Under the pieces are notes generated by a model. That model saw only the letters and a program-made list of their open reading frames with translations, ran no database searches and was not told the origin of the DNA. Shown piece by piece: positions 26,912-35,202 of a stretch of DNA of 64,000 nt. Position 1 is the first letter of the stretch, and each line of letters opens with the position of its first letter. This stretch comes from Bog-473 sp963706555 (lineage in GTDB: Bacteria > Actinomycetota > Acidimicrobiia > Acidimicrobiales > RAAP-2): the NCBI GenBank assembly GCA_963706555.1, contig OY970164.1:434001-498000 (forward strand), read 5' to 3'. The position numbers were made by a program, and so were the translations under genes.

Positions 26912-27232
26912 ATGACGACCGCCTTTGACGTGCTGGCCGAGCCCAGCCGTCGAGAGGTGCTGACCCTGCTTCTGGAGCGTCCCCGACCGGTCGGCGAGCT
27001 TGCGGCGCTCCTCGGGCAGAGCCAACCCGGCATGAGCCGTCATTTGCGGGTCCTGCGCGAGGCCGGATTGGTCAAGGTCCGCCAACGGGCGCAGCAACGC
27101 TGGTACGAAATCCAACCCGGGCCGTTCTCGGAGATCGATGCATGGTTGGCGCCGTTCCGCAAGGTCTGGGCGGATCACCTGGCCTTGCTGGAAGACCATC
27201 TGCGAGAGAGCGCCGAGGCGCACATCGCATGA
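26912..27232 (+). CDS. ArsR-family transcriptional regulator
   Basis: The 106-residue winged-helix protein has the N-terminal FDVLAEPSRREVLTLL typical of ArsR/SmtB, and a recognition helix GQSQPGMSRHLRVLREAGLV. The metal-binding Cys pair (CVCDLC) of classical ArsR is absent, so it senses something else. It overlaps the SRPBCC gene by 4 bases (ATGA). ArsR-SRPBCC pairs are frequent in actinobacteria. Leaderless start. Confidence 0.88.
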   Translation: MTTAFDVLAEPSRREVLTLLLERPRPVGELAALLGQSQPGMSRHLRVLREAGLVKVRQRAQQRWYEIQPGPFSEIDAWLAPFRKVWADHLALLEDHLRESAEAHIA

Positions 27233-27735
27233 GGGACGACGGGTCGACCGACGGCACGGTGTCCCACGACGGGGACAAGGCCGTGATCCGCTTCGAGCGC
27301 CATCTTCCCTACCCCGTGGACGAAGTCTGGTCCGCGTTGACAGAGCCCGCGCGCGTGCTCGCGTGGCTGGGCGACCTCGACATCGAACCTCGATCGGGTG
27401 GAAGGTTCGACCTCACATGGCGCAACCCCACTCCCGACGGTGACCGGTTCACCATGCATGCCATCATCACGACGTTCGACCCGCCCCGTCTGCTCGAGAC
27501 CACCGGCGACGCCCATGGCGTCCTGCGGTGGGAGCTCACCGCGCAAGGAGGCGGCACCACGCTGGTCTTCACCAGCACGCTCGAGTTGGCAGACGAGTTC
27601 CGCACCCGCGTCCTGGCCGGTTGGCACTTCCACCTGCTCGCACTCGCCCACACGCTCGCTGGCGGGAGCGTCGATCTGGTCGAGCTCCCCGAATGGAACG
27701 CCATCCACGAGCGCTACCTCGCCCGGGACGCCTGA
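27229..27735 (+). CDS. SRPBCC (AHSA1-like) domain protein
   Basis: The 168-residue protein has the START/Bet v1-like fold: first strand IRFERHLPYPVDEVWSALTEP, then GGRFDLTWRNP, and a long C-terminal helix around VLAGWHFHLLALAHTLAG. The cavity probably binds a hydrophobic ligand. An ATGA overlap with the ArsR gene fixes the start; an in-frame ATG further upstream lies inside the ArsR gene. It is likely the effector or ligand-binding partner of the ArsR regulator. Confidence 0.82.
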   Translation: MRDDGSTDGTVSHDGDKAVIRFERHLPYPVDEVWSALTEPARVLAWLGDLDIEPRSGGRFDLTWRNPTPDGDRFTMHAIITTFDPPRLLETTGDAHGVLRWELTAQGGGTTLVFTSTLELADEFRTRVLAGWHFHLLALAHTLAGGSVDLVELPEWNAIHERYLARDA

Positions 27736-27739
27736 ATCC

Positions 27740-27760
27740 GACTGCCGCGCGGTGGCGGTC
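27740..27760. terminator. candidate stem-loop between convergent genes
   Basis: GACTGCC and GGCGGTC pair over seven positions (one G-U) around a 7-base loop, in the 44-base gap between two convergent genes. No U-tract follows, so it may be Rho-dependent or bidirectional. Confidence 0.3.
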
Positions 27761-27779
27761 GTGACACGCCCGGCGACGG

Positions 27780-28556
27780 TCAGGGAATGCGGGTGACCCG
27801 GAACAGTTCGGCCGTGGCGTCGTCCGGCAGCCCGACCTCTTTGCCGCCGGCGCGCCCGCTGTCCATCACCCGTTGGGTCACGCCGGCGGGGTCGCCGATC
27901 TGACTTTCATGGCGGAGCAGCGCCGCCACCTTTTGCTCGATCGTCGAAGTGGTCTCGACCGCAATGTTGGTTGCGGGGACGCCCACGATCCACAGCTCAT
28001 TGACCGTCCACGGCTCGAGCCCCTCACGGTCGAGGAGCTCAGGGTGCGCGAAGGGATTGCGCGCATCGGGATAGACGGCGCACACCGCCGCTTCGCCCGC
28101 GGCGAGATGGTCGGGATGGCTGCCGAAAATGAAGTCCCAACGTCGTTCGGGTGACTGGGTCAGCACCCGCTCGGGCTTGACCTGGCGGATGACGCGGCTG
28201 ATGTCACGGCGCAGCTCGATGGTCGGCTGAAGGCGCCCGTCGGGGTGCCCCAGGAAGCGGACGTCGCTCACCCCGACCTCGGCCGCCGCGGCCCGTTGCT
28301 CACGTTGGCGAAGGGCTGCCATGTCCGTGCGGGACACCGAGCGATCGGATCCACCTGCGTCCCCGTTGGTGGCGATGCAGTAGGTGACCTCGAGGCCGGC
28401 CTTGGTGAAAGTGGCCACCGTCCCCGCCATGCCGAAGTCGACGTCGTCGGGGTGTGCCGTCACGACGAGCACGCGCCGGACCCCGTCGTCGGGCGTCCAC
28501 GTGTCGATCGCCCGTCCCTCGCTCAGAGGACGCTCTCCTCGGGCAGCGGCGTCCAT
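27780..28556 (-). CDS. PIG-L (LmbE-like) deacetylase
   Basis: The 258-residue zinc hydrolase has the LmbE motifs AHPDDVDFG (zinc His and catalytic Asp) and HPDHLAAG (second zinc-binding segment), with FLGHPDGRL between them. Such enzymes deacetylate GlcNAc-inositol (MshB) or cleave mycothiol conjugates (Mca). The sequence alone does not say which of these it is. The start ATG overlaps the 3' end of the DEAD-box gene by 34 bases, so they are co-transcribed. Confidence 0.82.
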   Translation of the reverse strand: MDAAARGERPLSEGRAIDTWTPDDGVRRVLVVTAHPDDVDFGMAGTVATFTKAGLEVTYCIATNGDAGGSDRSVSRTDMAALRQREQRAAAAEVGVSDVRFLGHPDGRLQPTIELRRDISRVIRQVKPERVLTQSPERRWDFIFGSHPDHLAAGEAAVCAVYPDARNPFAHPELLDREGLEPWTVNELWIVGVPATNIAVETTSTIEQKVAALLRHESQIGDPAGVTQRVMDSGRAGGKEVGLPDDATAELFRVTRIP

Positions 28557-29809
28557 TCGGCCAGGTTGGCCAGACGCGGGTCATTGGAGAACATCTCGAC
28601 GATGGGGATGCGCAAGCCGAGACGGCGCTGGATGACTTCCACCTCGACCAGTTGGTTCCACAAGGTGAGACTCACCACGACGCCGGCCTTTCCGGCCCGC
28701 GCCGTTCGCCCCGAGCGGTGCAGGTACGCCTTGTGATCCTCGGGCGGGTCCCAGTGGATGACGGCATCGACAGCTTCGATGTGCAGGCCGCGCGCGGCGA
28801 CGTCGGTCGCCACGAGCACAGGCAGCTTGCCTCCGGAGAAATCTGCCAATGCACGTTCGCGGTTCGCCTGGCGGAGGTCACCGTGAATAGCGGCGGCGTG
28901 GAGCCCTTCCTTTTCCAGGTTCTCGACCAGACGGTCCGCCCCGCGCTTGGTGCGCACGAAAAAGAGCGTCTTTTCCTGGGAACGGGCGATGGCTGCGGCC
29001 ACCTTCACCTTGTCCATCTGGTGCACCTGAATGAACCGGTGCTCCATGAGCGTCACCGTCTGCGTGGACGACGACACCTCGTGAAAGACGGGTTCGGTCA
29101 GGTAACGCTGCACGAGCCGATCGACTGCACCGTCGAGCGTTGCCGAAAAGAGGAGTGTCTGATGCGGCGTCTCGAGCCGGCGGAGTACCCACTCGACCTG
29201 GGGCATGAACCCCATGTCCGCCATCCGGTCCGCCTCGTCGAGAACCAATGTCTCGAGCTCAGCCACCGAGATCTCTCCCCGGTCCCCCAGGTCGATGAGG
29301 CGCCCCGGCGTCGCAATGATCACATCGACGCCCTTCTGCAACTTCGCCACCTGGCGGTCGATGTCGGCGCCGCCGTACACGGCGACGGCCCGTAGGCCGA
29401 GGGTCTTGGCCAGCGGAGCCAGCACGTCGTGCACCTGGACGGCCAGTTCGCGCGTCGGCAGGAGCACCAGGGCCAGGGGCTTCGCCGGCCGCACTCCCGC
29501 GGTACCCGAGCCCTGTGCGTCCCGGGTCGCCTTGGTGCGCTGCAACAGCGGGACACCGAACGCCAGCGTCTTGCCAGACCCGGTCTTGGCTTTGCCACAG
29601 ACGTCCCGGCCCGCCAGGGCGTCGGCAATCGTCAGCGCCTGAATTGGAAAAGCGCTGACGATCCCTTGATCAGCCAGCGCTTTGGTCAGTTCTTCGGAAA
29701 CTCCCAGGGACTCGAATGTCCGAGCCGTTTCGTACATGTCATCCGTTGAGGATTGGGCTCCCTCATCGGGTAAATCGGCGCCCGCGCCGGTCAATGCCTG
29801 AACAGTCAT
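28523..29809 (-). CDS. DEAD-box RNA helicase
   Basis: The 428-residue helicase has all core motifs: Q motif (FESLGVSEEL...FPIQ), Walker A AKTGSGKT, PTREL, TPGR, the DEAD box VLDEAD, SAT, ATDVAARG and HRSGRTARAG. No extra C-terminal RNA-binding domain is present. It probably unwinds structured RNA in ribosome assembly or mRNA decay. A GAGAG stretch precedes the ATG. It lies at the head of a unit with the PIG-L gene, divergent from bcp with 180 bases between. Confidence 0.92.
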   Translation of the reverse strand: MTVQALTGAGADLPDEGAQSSTDDMYETARTFESLGVSEELTKALADQGIVSAFPIQALTIADALAGRDVCGKAKTGSGKTLAFGVPLLQRTKATRDAQGSGTAGVRPAKPLALVLLPTRELAVQVHDVLAPLAKTLGLRAVAVYGGADIDRQVAKLQKGVDVIIATPGRLIDLGDRGEISVAELETLVLDEADRMADMGFMPQVEWVLRRLETPHQTLLFSATLDGAVDRLVQRYLTEPVFHEVSSSTQTVTLMEHRFIQVHQMDKVKVAAAIARSQEKTLFFVRTKRGADRLVENLEKEGLHAAAIHGDLRQANRERALADFSGGKLPVLVATDVAARGLHIEAVDAVIHWDPPEDHKAYLHRSGRTARAGKAGVVVSLTLWNQLVEVEVIQRRLGLRIPIVEMFSNDPRLANLAEWTPLPEESVL

Positions 29810-29989
29810 ATTCTCGCTCTCTCTGTTGAGCGGCGGGACCCTGCGCCAACCAGAGGAGGAGGAAACGGCCCCGACTCACTAGCCCCTTGCCAGCGGTCGC
29901 GTCTCCATCGTACCAGTACGGAAGGCATCTCCCGGCGTTTTGCTGTGCAATGGTGTGCGTTCGCTCACTCAGTCAAAGGAGGAAGGTCG

Positions 29990-30457
29990 ATGGCGAAACT
30001 CGAAGCAGGTTCGGCGGCACCCGCATTCACGCTTCCTGACCAGGACGGCAATCCGGTCAAATTGTCCGATTTCAAGGGCCAGCAGGTGATCGTCTACTTC
30101 TATCCGGCCGACGACACACCGGGGTGTACCAAGGAAGCCTGCCAGTTCAACGACAACCTCAAGACCTTCGAAAAGGCGGGCGTCGCCGTCCTGGGCATCT
30201 CTCCCGACGGGGCGGAGAAGCACACGAAATTCCGCACCAAGTACAAGCTGAAGTTCCCTCTCCTCACCGACTCGGACAAGAAGGTGATGGAGAAGTACGG
30301 CGCATGGGGTGAGAAGACGATGTACGGCAAGAAGACCGTCGGGACCATCCGATCCACCTTCTTGATCGGTCCGAACGGCAAGATCCAACGGGCCTGGTCA
30401 CACGTCCGCGCTGACGGGCATGCGGGGAAGGTGCTCGAGGCAATCTCCGAAGCCTGA
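29990..30457 (+). CDS. bcp: thioredoxin-dependent peroxiredoxin, Bcp/PrxQ type
   Basis: The 155-residue peroxiredoxin has its peroxidatic Cys46 in DDTPGCTKEAC and a resolving Cys51 five residues later, the atypical 2-Cys arrangement of Bcp/PrxQ. It reduces hydroperoxides with electrons from thioredoxin. AAAGGAGG lies 7 bases before ATG; an in-frame ATG further upstream adds an implausible leader. Convergent with the glycosylase gene. Confidence 0.92.
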   Translation: MAKLEAGSAAPAFTLPDQDGNPVKLSDFKGQQVIVYFYPADDTPGCTKEACQFNDNLKTFEKAGVAVLGISPDGAEKHTKFRTKYKLKFPLLTDSDKKVMEKYGAWGEKTMYGKKTVGTIRSTFLIGPNGKIQRAWSHVRADGHAGKVLEAISEA

Positions 30458-30507
30458 CTCTCGCAAGACCGAGCCCCTGAAGGTTGAGCCCGGAGAGAGC
30501 GACCGGC

Positions 30508-31305
30508 TCAGTGCTGGTGCAGCGGACACCACCAGGTCGTTCGCCCACCCACGGTGGCCGTTCGCAACGCCGAGCCGTCTTTCGGGCAGCGCCCGCCGGC
30601 ATGGCGTTCCTCCATGAGCTCACCCATGTGCGATCCTCCACGGCGCCCGAGCTGGCGCAGGGTCGCCTGTAAGGCCTTGTGCAGCGTGCGGAGCTCCATG
30701 TCGCTGAGGGAGTCCCGTCGTTGCGGGTCGAGGGCGGCCCTCCAGAGGATCTCGTCCGCCAGGAGATTTCCAATGCCGGCCAGTCGAGCCTGATCCATCA
30801 GGCGTGCCTTGAGGGGGGCCGATCCGCTCGACCGCGCAGGATTGCTCGCGAGAGCGCCGCTGAGCTCTGCCAGCGTCACCGAGAGGGCATCGGGACCGAG
30901 CCGGGCTTCGTCAGGCATCAACTCGAGTGAACCGAAGCGCCGGGGGTCGTGCAGCAGGAGATGGCCGCCGTCGGCGAAGGTCACGCGTGCGCGGACCCAC
31001 TTGTCATCGAACACCCCGGGTCCATACAGCAGCCGGTCGAGCGCCTGGTCTCCGTCGACGACGAGTCCGCCCGTCATCCCGAAACGGACACCGAGCGTCG
31101 GACCGTCGTCGGCATCGAGAAGCATGAGCTTCCCGCGCCGGCGCGCCTCGGTGAACATGTGACCCCCCAGCGCACGTTGCAGCCCCCGCGCCGTGGTCCC
31201 GCCCCGTCCGTAGCGGGCATCGACCATCCAGACCTTGTCGATCGTCCGCCACAGTGCCTTCTCGGCCAGGCTGCGGTAGAGCTCGACTTCGAGGATCTCG
31301 GGCAT
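30508..31305 (-). CDS. Fpg/Nei-family DNA glycosylase with variant zinc finger
   Basis: The 265-residue enzyme excises oxidised bases. The N-terminal Pro2-Glu3 nucleophile follows the initiator Met (MPEILEVE), where most relatives read MPELPEVE. DNA-binding helix-two-turn-helix is around QARLAGIGNLLADEILWRA. In the C-terminal zinc finger the usual CxxC pairs read CPKD and CPLH, so two ligands are not Cys. His in PLHQH could replace one. Start fixed by Pro2 and by TACCGT seven bases before ATG. Divergent from the FrhB-like gene. Confidence 0.85.
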   Translation of the reverse strand: MPEILEVELYRSLAEKALWRTIDKVWMVDARYGRGGTTARGLQRALGGHMFTEARRRGKLMLLDADDGPTLGVRFGMTGGLVVDGDQALDRLLYGPGVFDDKWVRARVTFADGGHLLLHDPRRFGSLELMPDEARLGPDALSVTLAELSGALASNPARSSGSAPLKARLMDQARLAGIGNLLADEILWRAALDPQRRDSLSDMELRTLHKALQATLRQLGRRGGSHMGELMEERHAGGRCPKDGSALRTATVGGRTTWWCPLHQH

Positions 31306-31312
31306 CGCCATG

Positions 31313-31364
31313 ACGGTACCGGACCGGGGCGGTACCGGACCGGGGTCGTTCCGCCGAATATGGT
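31313..31364. promoter_or_regulatory. divergent leaderless promoters, glycosylase/FrhB
   Basis: Leftward: TACCGT (complement of 31313-31318), seven bases, ATG at 31305. Rightward: TATGGT (31359-31364), seven bases, ATG at 31372. Neither gene has a ribosome-binding site. The leftward -10 lies largely in the first unit of a tandem repeat. Confidence 0.5.
31314..31345. repeat. two tandem 16-base repeats in a divergent promoter
   Basis: CGGTACCGGACCGGGG occurs twice without interruption (31314-31329 and 31330-31345), exactly identical, between the divergent starts of the glycosylase and FrhB-like genes. It may be a tandem regulator site or a slipped duplication. Confidence 0.7.
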
Positions 31365-31371
31365 GGGTCGG

Positions 31372-32499
31372 ATGCCACCCGAAAAACCACAATGGGCCGA
31401 GCTCTTCACCGAAGTCGTCACCTCGGGCCTGTGCACCGGTTGCTCAGCCTGCGTCATCGCCTGCCCCTACGACGTCCTCGGGTACGACGATGCGGACGGG
31501 CACTACAAGCCGTTCCACGTCTTGACCGACGGTGGGCCGGACAACTGCACGCACGGTCTGAAGGGGTGCACCCTGTGTACCCGCGCCTGCCCCCGCTTCC
31601 GTACGTGGGAGCCCGACATCGAGAACCATCTGTTCGGGCGGCCCCGGACCGACGAAGAGGTAGCCGGCATTGCCCGCAGGACCGTTCTCGCACGGGCAAC
31701 CGACCCCGAGGTGCAGGGGTGCGGACAGGACGGAGGGCTGGTCTCGGCCCTTCTGATCTGGGCCTTCGAGCACGACGTCATCGACGCCGCGCTGGTGTCG
31801 GGGCTCGAGGGCGACGGGTCCACCTGGAAGGCGGTCCCTCAGGTCGCGTGGAACAAGCAGGACGTCTTGGACACGTCGGGGTCCCGGTACACGTACTCGG
31901 CCAACCCCTTGGCCTACCCCGATGCGATCGCCGGAGGGGCCGAGCGCATCGCGCTGGTCGGCATGGGATGCCAGGCTTCCGCACCGCCCGTCATGGCGGC
32001 GCGCAAGGCGGGCAAGATCGCCCGTCGCTTCACCCTTTCCATCGGGCTGCTGTGCTCGAAGACGTTCGACGACGCCATCTTCCCCGAGCTCTTCGAGGCC
32101 AAGTACGGGCTGCACCGGGCGGACATCGTCAAAATGAACATCAAGGGCGTGTTCCAGGTCTGGATGCGCGACGGGGCGTACCACGAGATCCCGCTGAAAG
32201 AGGCGCACGAGTGGACCCGCGAGGGGTGCACCAGCTGCCCCGACTTCGCGGCCGAGCATGCCGACATCTCGACGGGCGGCATCGGCGCCTTCGGTGACTG
32301 GACCTTGACGCTCATCCGGACCGAACGCGGCGAGGAGCTTTTCAACGCCATGGAGGAAGGTGGCGTCATCGAGACGCGTCCCTCCGAGGACGACCCGGGA
32401 GCCGTCACCTTGCTCAATCGTTTGAGCAAGGTGAGCCGCAAACGGTGGCCGGCCACGGCAGTGCCCATGCCGGGCCGCCTCCCGGCGCCGACGGCGTGA
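31372..32499 (+). CDS. FrhB/FdhB-like coenzyme F420 or flavin oxidoreductase beta subunit
   Basis: The 375-residue protein has two Cys-rich ferredoxin-like motifs at the N-terminus (CTGCSACVIACP, then CTLCTRACP). A FrhB C-terminal domain follows with GCGQDGG, GMGCQA and a late CTSCPDFAAEHADIS. FrhB proteins bind FAD and an Fe-S cluster and transfer electrons to or from F420, ferredoxin or another acceptor. Actinobacteria use F420 widely, but the electron donor here is unknown. The thioesterase gene overlaps by 4 bases. The start is by leaderless pattern; it shares a short divergent region with the glycosylase. Confidence 0.83.
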   Translation: MPPEKPQWAELFTEVVTSGLCTGCSACVIACPYDVLGYDDADGHYKPFHVLTDGGPDNCTHGLKGCTLCTRACPRFRTWEPDIENHLFGRPRTDEEVAGIARRTVLARATDPEVQGCGQDGGLVSALLIWAFEHDVIDAALVSGLEGDGSTWKAVPQVAWNKQDVLDTSGSRYTYSANPLAYPDAIAGGAERIALVGMGCQASAPPVMAARKAGKIARRFTLSIGLLCSKTFDDAIFPELFEAKYGLHRADIVKMNIKGVFQVWMRDGAYHEIPLKEAHEWTREGCTSCPDFAAEHADISTGGIGAFGDWTLTLIRTERGEELFNAMEEGGVIETRPSEDDPGAVTLLNRLSKVSRKRWPATAVPMPGRLPAPTA

Positions 32500-32897
32500 C
32501 CCCAGCAGGACCAAAGAACGACGCATTCGCCGCACTCCTCGGTATCGAGGTCCAGCGGCAGGGCCCGGGCCACACCGTGGCCACCCTGACCACGACGGAA
32601 CAGCACGCCAATCCCCACGGAACCGTCCATGGCGCAGTCTTCTACGCCGTCGCCGGGGCAGCGGTCGCCGCCGCGGCCAACGACGAGGAGCATTCGGGCA
32701 TCGTCACCTCGGTGCTGGTCGAGTATCTCCGGCCCGCCGACATCGGGGACGTCCTGCGGGCCGAGGTCTCCCGTGAGATCTCCACGGAGCGTGAGGACAT
32801 CTTCACCGGCACCGTGCACCGCGACGGCGACGCCGATCCGGCCGAAGTGCTGGCCTGGGTGCGGGCGCGGGGCACCCGTCGTTCCCGCCAGCGCTGA
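32496..32897 (+). CDS. PaaI-type hot-dog thioesterase
   Basis: The 133-residue protein has the PaaI motif NPHGTVHGAVFYAVAGAAVA, in which HG and the helix start form the active site. It hydrolyses small or aromatic acyl-CoAs. GTG at 32496 overlaps the preceding stop (GTGA), so I prefer it over an upstream in-frame ATG inside the FrhB-like gene. Coupling to an FrhB-like protein is unusual and suggests a shared CoA-linked pathway. Confidence 0.78.
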   Translation: MTPAGPKNDAFAALLGIEVQRQGPGHTVATLTTTEQHANPHGTVHGAVFYAVAGAAVAAAANDEEHSGIVTSVLVEYLRPADIGDVLRAEVSREISTEREDIFTGTVHRDGDADPAEVLAWVRARGTRRSRQR

Positions 32898-32962
32898 GAA
32901 CCACGCAACCCGATGAGCCCCCCGGGCCACCGGCGATGGCCGAATCTGTGGGAACTCTGTCA

Positions 32963-32991
32963 TTGACGCCACAGGCGGACGCATGCAATGT
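32963..32991 (+). promoter_or_regulatory. sigma70-like promoter for the GlxA-type regulator
   Basis: TTGACG (32963-32968), 17 bases, CAATGT (32986-32991), then seven bases to GTG at 32999. The spacing supports a leaderless start. Confidence 0.5.
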
Positions 32992-32998
32992 GGAGGGC

Positions 32999-34021
32999 GT
33001 GCGCACACGCGACGTGGTGGTCATTGCATTCCCCGGGGTGCAACCGCTCGACGCCGTAGGGCCCATGGAGGTCTTTGCGGGAGCATCCAGGGTGGCGTCG
33101 GCCCTCGGCCGTCCCACGGACTACCGCGTGGCGCTCGCCTCCACCGAGGGGGGCACCGTCTGGTCTGAAAGTGGCGTCGGGCTCGCGACCGTTCCCCTCC
33201 CCGATCCCCAAGGGATCGACACGATCGTCCTCGCTGGAGGCAACGGGAACCGTGCCGCCAGAGAGGATGCGGTGCTCATGACCTGGATCAAGGAGGCGGA
33301 ACCGCGTTGCCGCAGGGTCGCCACAGTCTGTACCGGTACCTTTCTCGGCGCCGAGGCCGGCCTTCTCGATGGCCGGCGCGTCACCACCCACTGGGCCAAC
33401 GCGGAACGGCTGGCCAAAGAATTCCCGACGTTGTCCGTCGATCCCGATCCGATCTACATCCACGACGGCAAGTTTTGGACGAGCGCGGGCGTCACCGCCG
33501 GGATCGACCTCGCGCTGGCGCTGGTGCAGGACGACCTGGGTGTCGACGTGGCGCAGACGGTGGCCCGCTGGCTGGTGATGTTCTTGCATCGGCCCGGTGG
33601 GCAAACGCAGTTCGCCTCACCGGTGTGGGTCCGCCGCGCCGAGCGCTCGACCGTGCGTGCAGTACAGACGCTCGTCGAATCGGCCCCGGGGGGAGATCAC
33701 CGCGTGCCGGCCATGGCCGCGGCGGCCGCGATGAGCGTGCGCCACTTCACTCGCGTCTTCACGGCCGAAGTCGGAGAAACCCCGGGGAAATTCGTCGAAC
33801 GTGTACGACTCGAGGCAGCCAGGGTCGAGCTCGAGACGACGAACGACACGCTCGATCTCATCGCGGCCCGGTGCGGGTTCGGCACGGCCGAATCGCTCCG
33901 GCGGGTGACGCAGCGCCGCCTGGGTGTCGCCCCTGACGCCTATCGCCGCCGCTTCCGTACGGTCGGCGAAGAAAGGACATCGCATGACCACCAGCCTGCA
34001 AGTGGCTATTCCCCTCTTTGA
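32999..34021 (+). CDS. GlxA-type transcriptional regulator (DJ-1 fold plus AraC HTH)
   Basis: The 340-residue protein has an N-terminal DJ-1/PfpI-like domain with the nucleophile-elbow Cys in TVCTGTFLGAEAGLL, then a C-terminal AraC helix-turn-helix pair (MSVRHFTRVFTAEVGETPGK and CGFGTAESLRRV). Such GlxA regulators act mostly in nitrogen and amine metabolism. The promoter supports GTG at 32999 over an upstream ATG. Its last 38 bases overlap the DJ-1 gene that follows, so the two are co-expressed. Confidence 0.85.
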   Translation: MRTRDVVVIAFPGVQPLDAVGPMEVFAGASRVASALGRPTDYRVALASTEGGTVWSESGVGLATVPLPDPQGIDTIVLAGGNGNRAAREDAVLMTWIKEAEPRCRRVATVCTGTFLGAEAGLLDGRRVTTHWANAERLAKEFPTLSVDPDPIYIHDGKFWTSAGVTAGIDLALALVQDDLGVDVAQTVARWLVMFLHRPGGQTQFASPVWVRRAERSTVRAVQTLVESAPGGDHRVPAMAAAAAMSVRHFTRVFTAEVGETPGKFVERVRLEAARVELETTNDTLDLIAARCGFGTAESLRRVTQRRLGVAPDAYRRRFRTVGEERTSHDHQPASGYSPL

Positions 34022-34634
34022 CGAATTCACGGCCCTCGACGGCGTAGGACCCTACGAGGTCCTCCAGCGCATCCCCTCCATCGACGTCACCTTTCTCGGA
34101 CGCCGCCGGGGCGAGTTCCGCAGCGAGAACGGGATGCTCGGACTGATCGCCGACGCCACATTCGACGAGCTCCCCGAGCCCGACGTGATCGTCTTCCCCG
34201 GTGGCGTCGGCACGCGGCCGTTGCAGCACGACGAAGAGGTCCTCGAGTGGGTCCGTCACGCGCATGCCACGACCCGGTTGACCACGTCGGTCTGCACCGG
34301 CTCGTTGGTGCTCGGCGCGGCCGGGCTCCTTCAGGATCTCACGGCAACGACACACTGGGCCTGCTACTCCGAGCTCGCACTCCAGGGCGCGCGACCCACG
34401 GCGCAGCGGGTGGTCGAGCACCTCGAGCACCGGATCATCACCGCCGCCGGCGTCTCGAGCGGCATCGACATGGCACTGCGCGTGGTCGAGCTCCTCGTCG
34501 ATCGCACGGCGGCGCAAGCAGCCCAACTGATGATCGAGTACGACCCTCAACCGCCGTTCGCCTGTGGTGCGGTCGCCAAGGCCAGCCCGGCGACACTCAC
34601 CCGGGTCGCCGAGTACGCCGAGCTCCGTCGATAG
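33984..34634 (+). CDS. DJ-1/PfpI-family protein, isonitrile hydratase-like
   Basis: The 216-residue protein has a DJ-1 fold, with Glu in GPYEVLQ and Cys in SVCTGSLVLGAAGLL. This matches the isonitrile hydratase (InhA) group, which hydrates isonitriles to N-formamides. AAAGGA precedes ATG at 33984. It is paired with a GlxA-type regulator having the same fold, so one may be a decoy or sensor derived from the other. Substrate not established. Confidence 0.8.
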   Translation: MTTSLQVAIPLFDEFTALDGVGPYEVLQRIPSIDVTFLGRRRGEFRSENGMLGLIADATFDELPEPDVIVFPGGVGTRPLQHDEEVLEWVRHAHATTRLTTSVCTGSLVLGAAGLLQDLTATTHWACYSELALQGARPTAQRVVEHLEHRIITAAGVSSGIDMALRVVELLVDRTAAQAAQLMIEYDPQPPFACGAVAKASPATLTRVAEYAELRR

Positions 34635-34697
34635 CGCTCCGGTGTGACCGCAGGGGGCGAGGCGTCGGGCACAGACTGGCGGAACGAGCTCGCCGCC

Positions 34698-35027
34698 TCA
34701 CGCCGCGAAACCGGTCAGCGTGGCGAACTCGGCCAACGTGCCTGCTGCCTCCGCAGGCACACCCACGACCAACCAGCGCGACGTCGCGTCGACGTCGACG
34801 GAAAACTCGAAAAAGGCGCAACATGCCTTCTCCCGCTGCGCCAGGTCGACGGCAGCCGTCAACGCCATCGGGGAATCAGCGAGTCGCACGCGGAGGCGTC
34901 GATCGCTCGTCCGCTCGACGGCGGTGACGGAGCTGGCGAAGAATCGACGCCAGTCCTCGATCCGATCGGCGGCGGACTCCGCGCTCAGCGTGCAGGCCAC
35001 AGGAATGCGCACGACCGAGTATGCCAT
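34698..35027 (-). CDS. small CC(A)FF-motif protein of unknown function
   Basis: The 109-residue protein has an N-terminal strand (AYSVVRIPVACTLS), helix RIEDWRRFFASSV and a middle motif REKACCAFFEFSVDVD. The paired Cys followed by FF is seen in small actinobacterial proteins sometimes next to metal-responsive regulators. Metal binding by the CC pair is possible but not shown. GAGG lies before ATG at 35025-35027. It is transcribed convergently with the DJ-1 gene. The gap 35028-35202 contains nothing I can support. Confidence 0.55.
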   Translation of the reverse strand: MAYSVVRIPVACTLSAESAADRIEDWRRFFASSVTAVERTSDRRLRVRLADSPMALTAAVDLAQREKACCAFFEFSVDVDATSRWLVVGVPAEAAGTLAEFATLTGFAA

Positions 35028-35202
35028 CGCCTCGTGCCGACATCGACGGGATGGGCCCGTGCCCACTCGTTCGCCCTGCTGGACGGGGAGAGGTGCGAGC
35101 GGGGAAAAATGAGCCCGGTGGGAACTCCTCGGGGAATCCTCGAGGAATGGGCTGACGTCGGGTGCCGAGCGCCGTTCGCTTCGAGCCCGGAGGCGGTGCC
35201 TG

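Noticed and set aside
29909..29920. CGTAC-CA-GTACG inverted repeat upstream of bcp
   Set aside because: Only five bases per arm, far from any start; could be chance.
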